Assembly: GCA_049999765.1 (NCBI GenBank)
Contig: JBNGIQ010009014.1
Span: 107,162 to 166,873 of the forward strand
DNA from: Phaeoceros laevis
Taxonomy: Eukaryota > Anthocerotophyta > Anthocerotopsida > Notothyladales
Reading direction: 5' to 3'
DNA: 59,712 nt
Shown here: positions 56,557-59,712 of the stretch, piece after piece
Layout of the letters: the number at the start of each line of letters is the position of its first letter
Numbering within the stretch: the first letter of the stretch is position 1
Made by a program: the position numbers and the translations under genes
Notes under the pieces: generated by a model
What the model was told of the DNA's origin: nothing
What the model saw: the letters and a program-made list of their open reading frames with translations, nothing else
Database searches by the model: none

Positions 56557-57677
56557 CTATTTAGACTTTTTTGGTTGACTTTCGAACTCATCAAGGATTT
56601 TCTCTACATCATCTTGAAAGATACCTTCAGCCAGGACCCCCTCCTTCGTGAACCTACACAACCAGACCCCGCATCAGTTCAAACTGGAACATGACATGCA
56701 AAAGAGAGATAGCAAATCGCAAAGACTCGTACCATTTTGTGACACTTTTTGTGAACTCAACTGGAGCGTGGGAAGCGAGAGACTGAGGATCCGCACTTGC
56801 TATCCTTATGGTGTACAGGTCCGAAGCGCGTGGGAGCTCTGTTGACACAGCCAGTCCCGTACTGCTAAAGGATCCCTGCACACTCCGAAAACCGCCACAA
56901 ATTAAATCTCAATAGCTGGGGAGGGCTCCTCAAGTTTCCTGACAACATGATAACTAACTGAAATCTGCAAATAAGAACTTACCCGTAAAGGATATGTAAA
57001 CAGGATGTGATGCTTTTCTTTGGTGAAGATGATCACTTGCAAGAACACGTTCAAAATCACATACTTGTGCTCTGAGTCAAGGAAACAACCAATATACATG
57101 CTAATACGCAAAAAACCAGAGCAAACGAAACCACCTGTCTGCAACAACACTCAGTAAGCGGCACAGGCACATTTTAACAAGCTGGTTTGGATATAACACA
57201 ATGCAGACAATGAGAAAAGTCTTGTTCTCCGGGAACTTCTTAGGGTAGAACTGTGCTGCAAGTGCGATTCCACAGGTAATGACACCAATGAACATCTTCC
57301 AATTGCTGAGCGTGTGATTCTCCACATAGCCTCGTCCGAGAACAAGCTGAAGTAGAAGCAAGTCCAATTCAAGAAGAAGTCAACAAGGACCTTCGAGTTC
57401 AGCACAGAAGCTGTACCTCACATCCAGATCCCAAACTAGTTGAAAAACTCTTGAACCTGTGCGGCTCAATTGGCGGCAGACATACAGCACGCAAGCAGGC
57501 AAAGGACTGAGCGAAGTCTGAGTTAAGCCCCCCAACCCCTCCCCCTCCTACCTCGCTGGTGGCATCGTCCAGCAGACGCTTGATGGAGTAGGGATCCCTC
57601 AGGTTTGCGACCTTCTTCTTGCTGGCAACTGTAGGTGGTGTAGAGCTGGCACTATCAGAGCCTGCAACAGCGCCCAT
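56557..57677 (-). CDS. SPCS2: Signal peptidase complex subunit 2 (SPC25)
   Basis: Five exons: 57677-57552, 57346-57195, 57064-56983, 56875-56733, 56653-56557, giving 199 aa (Arabidopsis homologue ~190). Landmarks are DPYSIKRLLDDATSE, RGYVENHTLSNWK, two membrane segments (MFIGVITCGIALAAQFY and FLIVCIVLYVILNVFLQ), FTKEKHHILFTYP, STGLAVSTELPR and FTKEGVLAEGIFQDDVEKIL, with a basic KKSK tail. It is the ER accessory subunit of signal peptidase near Sec61. Exon 2 to 3 lacks GT-AG ends and looks like a U12-type intron. The frame is open upstream of the ATG to a possible acceptor at 57733, so an extra 5' exon is possible. Confidence 0.9.
57065..57194 (-). other. Candidate U12-type intron in SPCS2
   Basis: The donor reads tt|ATATCC and the 3' side has TTCCTTGAC, an excellent minor-spliceosome branch site, about 14 nt from the junction. 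Protein conservation (CIVLYVILNVFLQ) fixes the join to give AT...AA ends, or an immediately adjacent variant. No GT-AG pair gives an open frame here. Confidence 0.6.
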
Positions 57678-58141
57678 CGCTCCCAGACTGTCTCCAACTT
57701 CTTCAGGTTCCTTGGCGAGCTCCGCCTCGCCCTAAAAGGTGCACAACAAGTTGTTCACTGCTCTAAGATAGTTTCCCGCCAGAAACTGTATGAAATAAAC
57801 TTGCTAACCCCTCAGCATACATCAGAAGGAGCACGGCTGGGTTTGCCCTCATCCATCGTGCTTGTATGCTCGAGACAAGCGCCAGTTGAGGAAACAGTCA
57901 AATATATCCGAACCTCTTGCGGTCATTGGCCAAACAGCGGTAATAACTCTACTGACTCAATTCCCCAACCGAAGCCCTGTACCGTGAGTAGCCGGTTCCC
58001 GGTCATACTGGAGCATCATGAAGGCAACGGCCCGTCCATATCGCATTGGAAATCATCAGTAGTTAGCTCGAGCACTTGCGACCACTCTTCACTCTCGCTC
58101 GCTCTTCTCCCAGTGGACGGCCACCAGTGCTTGCGAGAAGG
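57678..58141. promoter_or_regulatory. Divergent region SPCS2 / secreted acidic gene
   Basis: The two genes point away from each other with 464 bp between starts. No distinct motifs recognised. Confidence 0.4.
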
Positions 58142-59712
58142 ATGGCTTCCTTGCTGAGGATGAAGCTCTTCGCCCTTGCTTTTTGCACATTTTTTTTAGT
58201 CTCCACTGATCTTCCAAACGTTTCCGCTGCATATCTCAATGGATGTCTTGCATACAACGTCTGGGGACTCCCTCGTGTAAGTGCTGCAAATTTTTACAAG
58301 TCGCTTTTAGCAATTTTCAAGCTGGTTCAGCGTTGAGAAGGGATGCCAAATTTGTTCCCTGACAAGTCCTCTTGGACTACGTTGAAATCCTGATCTGAAG
58401 CAAGAATGTCCGGTTTTTGCTGTCAGCATGACTGCAGATTAGCACATGTGGAAGCCAAGTTTATGTCCACAATTCTGCGACTGCAGCAGAATCTGTCAAG
58501 AGCGGGTTCTCCGGACGACGATCAGGTGGTCAAGAAAATTGGCAACTCCGGATCCACCATTACCTTCTCTCTGACCAAGGTGGGAGCCCTACTCAGACCA
58601 AGATCTAGACCTGATGCGGAAAGTTTTGAAGGCCGGTGCCCTCCTCGGGACAATTGGGAAGGTGCTCTGGTGAGCGACAAGGTGGGAGTGCGTATTTGCA
58701 AAGAGCGGTTAATGTGCTGCGATGCAGTGACAGCGCCGGGCTTGAGTCCTTTCACCTTGAATCTTTTCACTTGCCAAGTGAGATGCTTGCTCGCGGTCAA
58801 GGTTACTATAAAGCTGGACGTTATGGAGAAACCTGCTAGGGAAGCGTTCCTCTCCGAATATAAATCTTCTCCGACGACAAAGGAGGCAAGATGTGGCGAG
58901 TCACAGGGGTCTGCGGTCCACACTGTATGTTGAATCTGTTGTGATCTGTTGCTTACAGGAAGAATGAGACATCCTAGCTCCGTACTTCGTTCCTTCCTAA
59001 AATTTGAAATTTCCTCACGTAGTTCATGCAATGTGCCAGTTCCAGTGCAAGCTTAAGGGTGCGGAGGACGATCACAACTTTCCAAACGAGGTGGAAGACT
59101 GTGCCACCTGTTTGGAGGGCTACGGAGGAGGTTGCCGCTTAACTGCGTCGCCTCCATTCGCGGAGGGAGAAAGTGAACAGCCCGGCGAGGATGAAGGAGA
59201 AGTCTTAGATAATCTATCGGGTATGGATCCAGATGGTGATGCACATGCTTGGGACGAAGGATCCGGAGAAGACTATCCTACCGAGTCAGAGTGGGACTAC
59301 CCCGGAGGGGACGGTCCCGCAGAAGATCCAGATTTGGGAGGGGACGCTCTGATAGGAGAGCCGGTGGAAGACCCTGAAGAGGACTACTTCCACCATGAAG
59401 AGGACTATTCGGACTCGGACGGATACTCTGAAGACCCTGAACGGGACGATTCGGAGTCGGACGATTACTCTGATTCAGAAGGGAAAATATCCTCTGAGGG
59501 GGACAGTCCGGATGTGGGAGAGGAGGGTCTCGATCTGGAGGGCGAGACGGCGGAGACGGAAGACATTAAACAGAACGATTTGGAAGAAGGTCTAGATTTG
59601 GGAGGTGACGGACTCGAGGAAGATCAATTGCAAACGAAGGACGAAGACTCTGAAGAGGGCGCACACCCGCCCTCATCAGGCCCAGTTGCACCGTCCACCA
59701 GTACCCCCTCCC
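58142..59712 (+). CDS. Secreted, highly acidic protein (partial, runs off window)
   Basis: The first exon from ATG 58142 encodes a signal peptide (MKLFALAFCTFFLVSTDLPN region) and mature start AAYLNGCLAYNVWGLPR, ending at a GTAAGT donor at 58277. A second exon (about 58490-58579, NLSRAGSPDDDQVVKKIGN...) fits in phase. The next exon or exons between 58700 and 58920 are unresolved. The last exon, from about 59023 or 59040, is open to the window end. It has a Cys-containing part (FQCKLKG, DCATCLEGYGGGC), then over 180 residues dominated by Asp, Glu, Ser and Gly (EEDYSDSDGYSEDPE), turning Pro/Ser-rich at the edge. No family recognised. An extracellular, possibly Ca-binding or wall protein is only a guess. 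Confidence 0.55.

Noticed and set aside
58522-59031. Minus-strand 169-codon frame opposite the secreted acidic gene
   Set aside because: No motif; the plus strand has a signal peptide, phased exons and a long open acidic exon.

Overview
This is a stretch of nuclear DNA from a land plant. Genes are split by many short introns (mostly about 60-130 bp), there are PLS-class DYW pentatricopeptide (PPR) proteins, a plastid release factor 2 with a transit-like N-terminus, and a nuclear gene for mitochondrial ribosomal protein S10. Compact divergent gene pairs, abundant PPR-DYW copies and draft-assembly gaps of exactly 10, 100 or 400 N suggest a lycophyte such as Selaginella; the species is inference.

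Layout. 0-2.4 kb: an unassigned left edge and a truncated aspartic-protease copy. 2.7-11 kb: housekeeping genes: mitochondrial S10 (-), a Nopp140/SRP40-type nucleolar protein (+), a CYTH/TTM3 tripolyphosphatase (+), a GFA/CENP-V-fold zinc protein (+), and an intronless GC-rich gene whose two conserved halves are separated by an FG-rich insert (+). 11.6-14.5 kb and 22.5-26.4 kb: two paralogous DYW PPR genes (-), the second frameshifted, built of nearly identical tandem 306-bp PLS triplets. Between them lie an ABC transporter (15.6-19.1 kb, -) and plastid release factor 2 (19.8-21.7 kb, +).

26.4-50 kb is a gene-poor, duplicated landscape. It holds PPR debris, a P450 5' relic, one intact methylesterase-like hydrolase, a decayed Aquarius (AQR) fragment, a 10-bp minisatellite, and three large copies plus one truncated copy of a segment carrying a secreted aspartic protease. 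Two of the copies also carry a downstream hypothetical gene. Only the 35.4-36.8 kb protease still looks intact, and it contains a gap. 50.2-59.7 kb returns to housekeeping genes: valyl-tRNA synthetase (-, 19 exons), adenylate kinase 6 (+) sharing a 117-bp divergent promoter with it, signal peptidase complex subunit 2 (-), and a secreted, very acidic protein cut by the right edge.

The most striking object is the ABC gene. Its membrane domain and ATPase match ABCD4, the lysosomal cobalamin exporter. A domain resembling MMADHC/CblD, the next-but-one protein of animal vitamin B12 trafficking, is inserted in frame between them, and one uninterrupted exon encodes the membrane-domain end, the CblD-like domain and Walker A. 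Two members of one pathway therefore appear fused in one polypeptide, in a lineage thought not to need B12.
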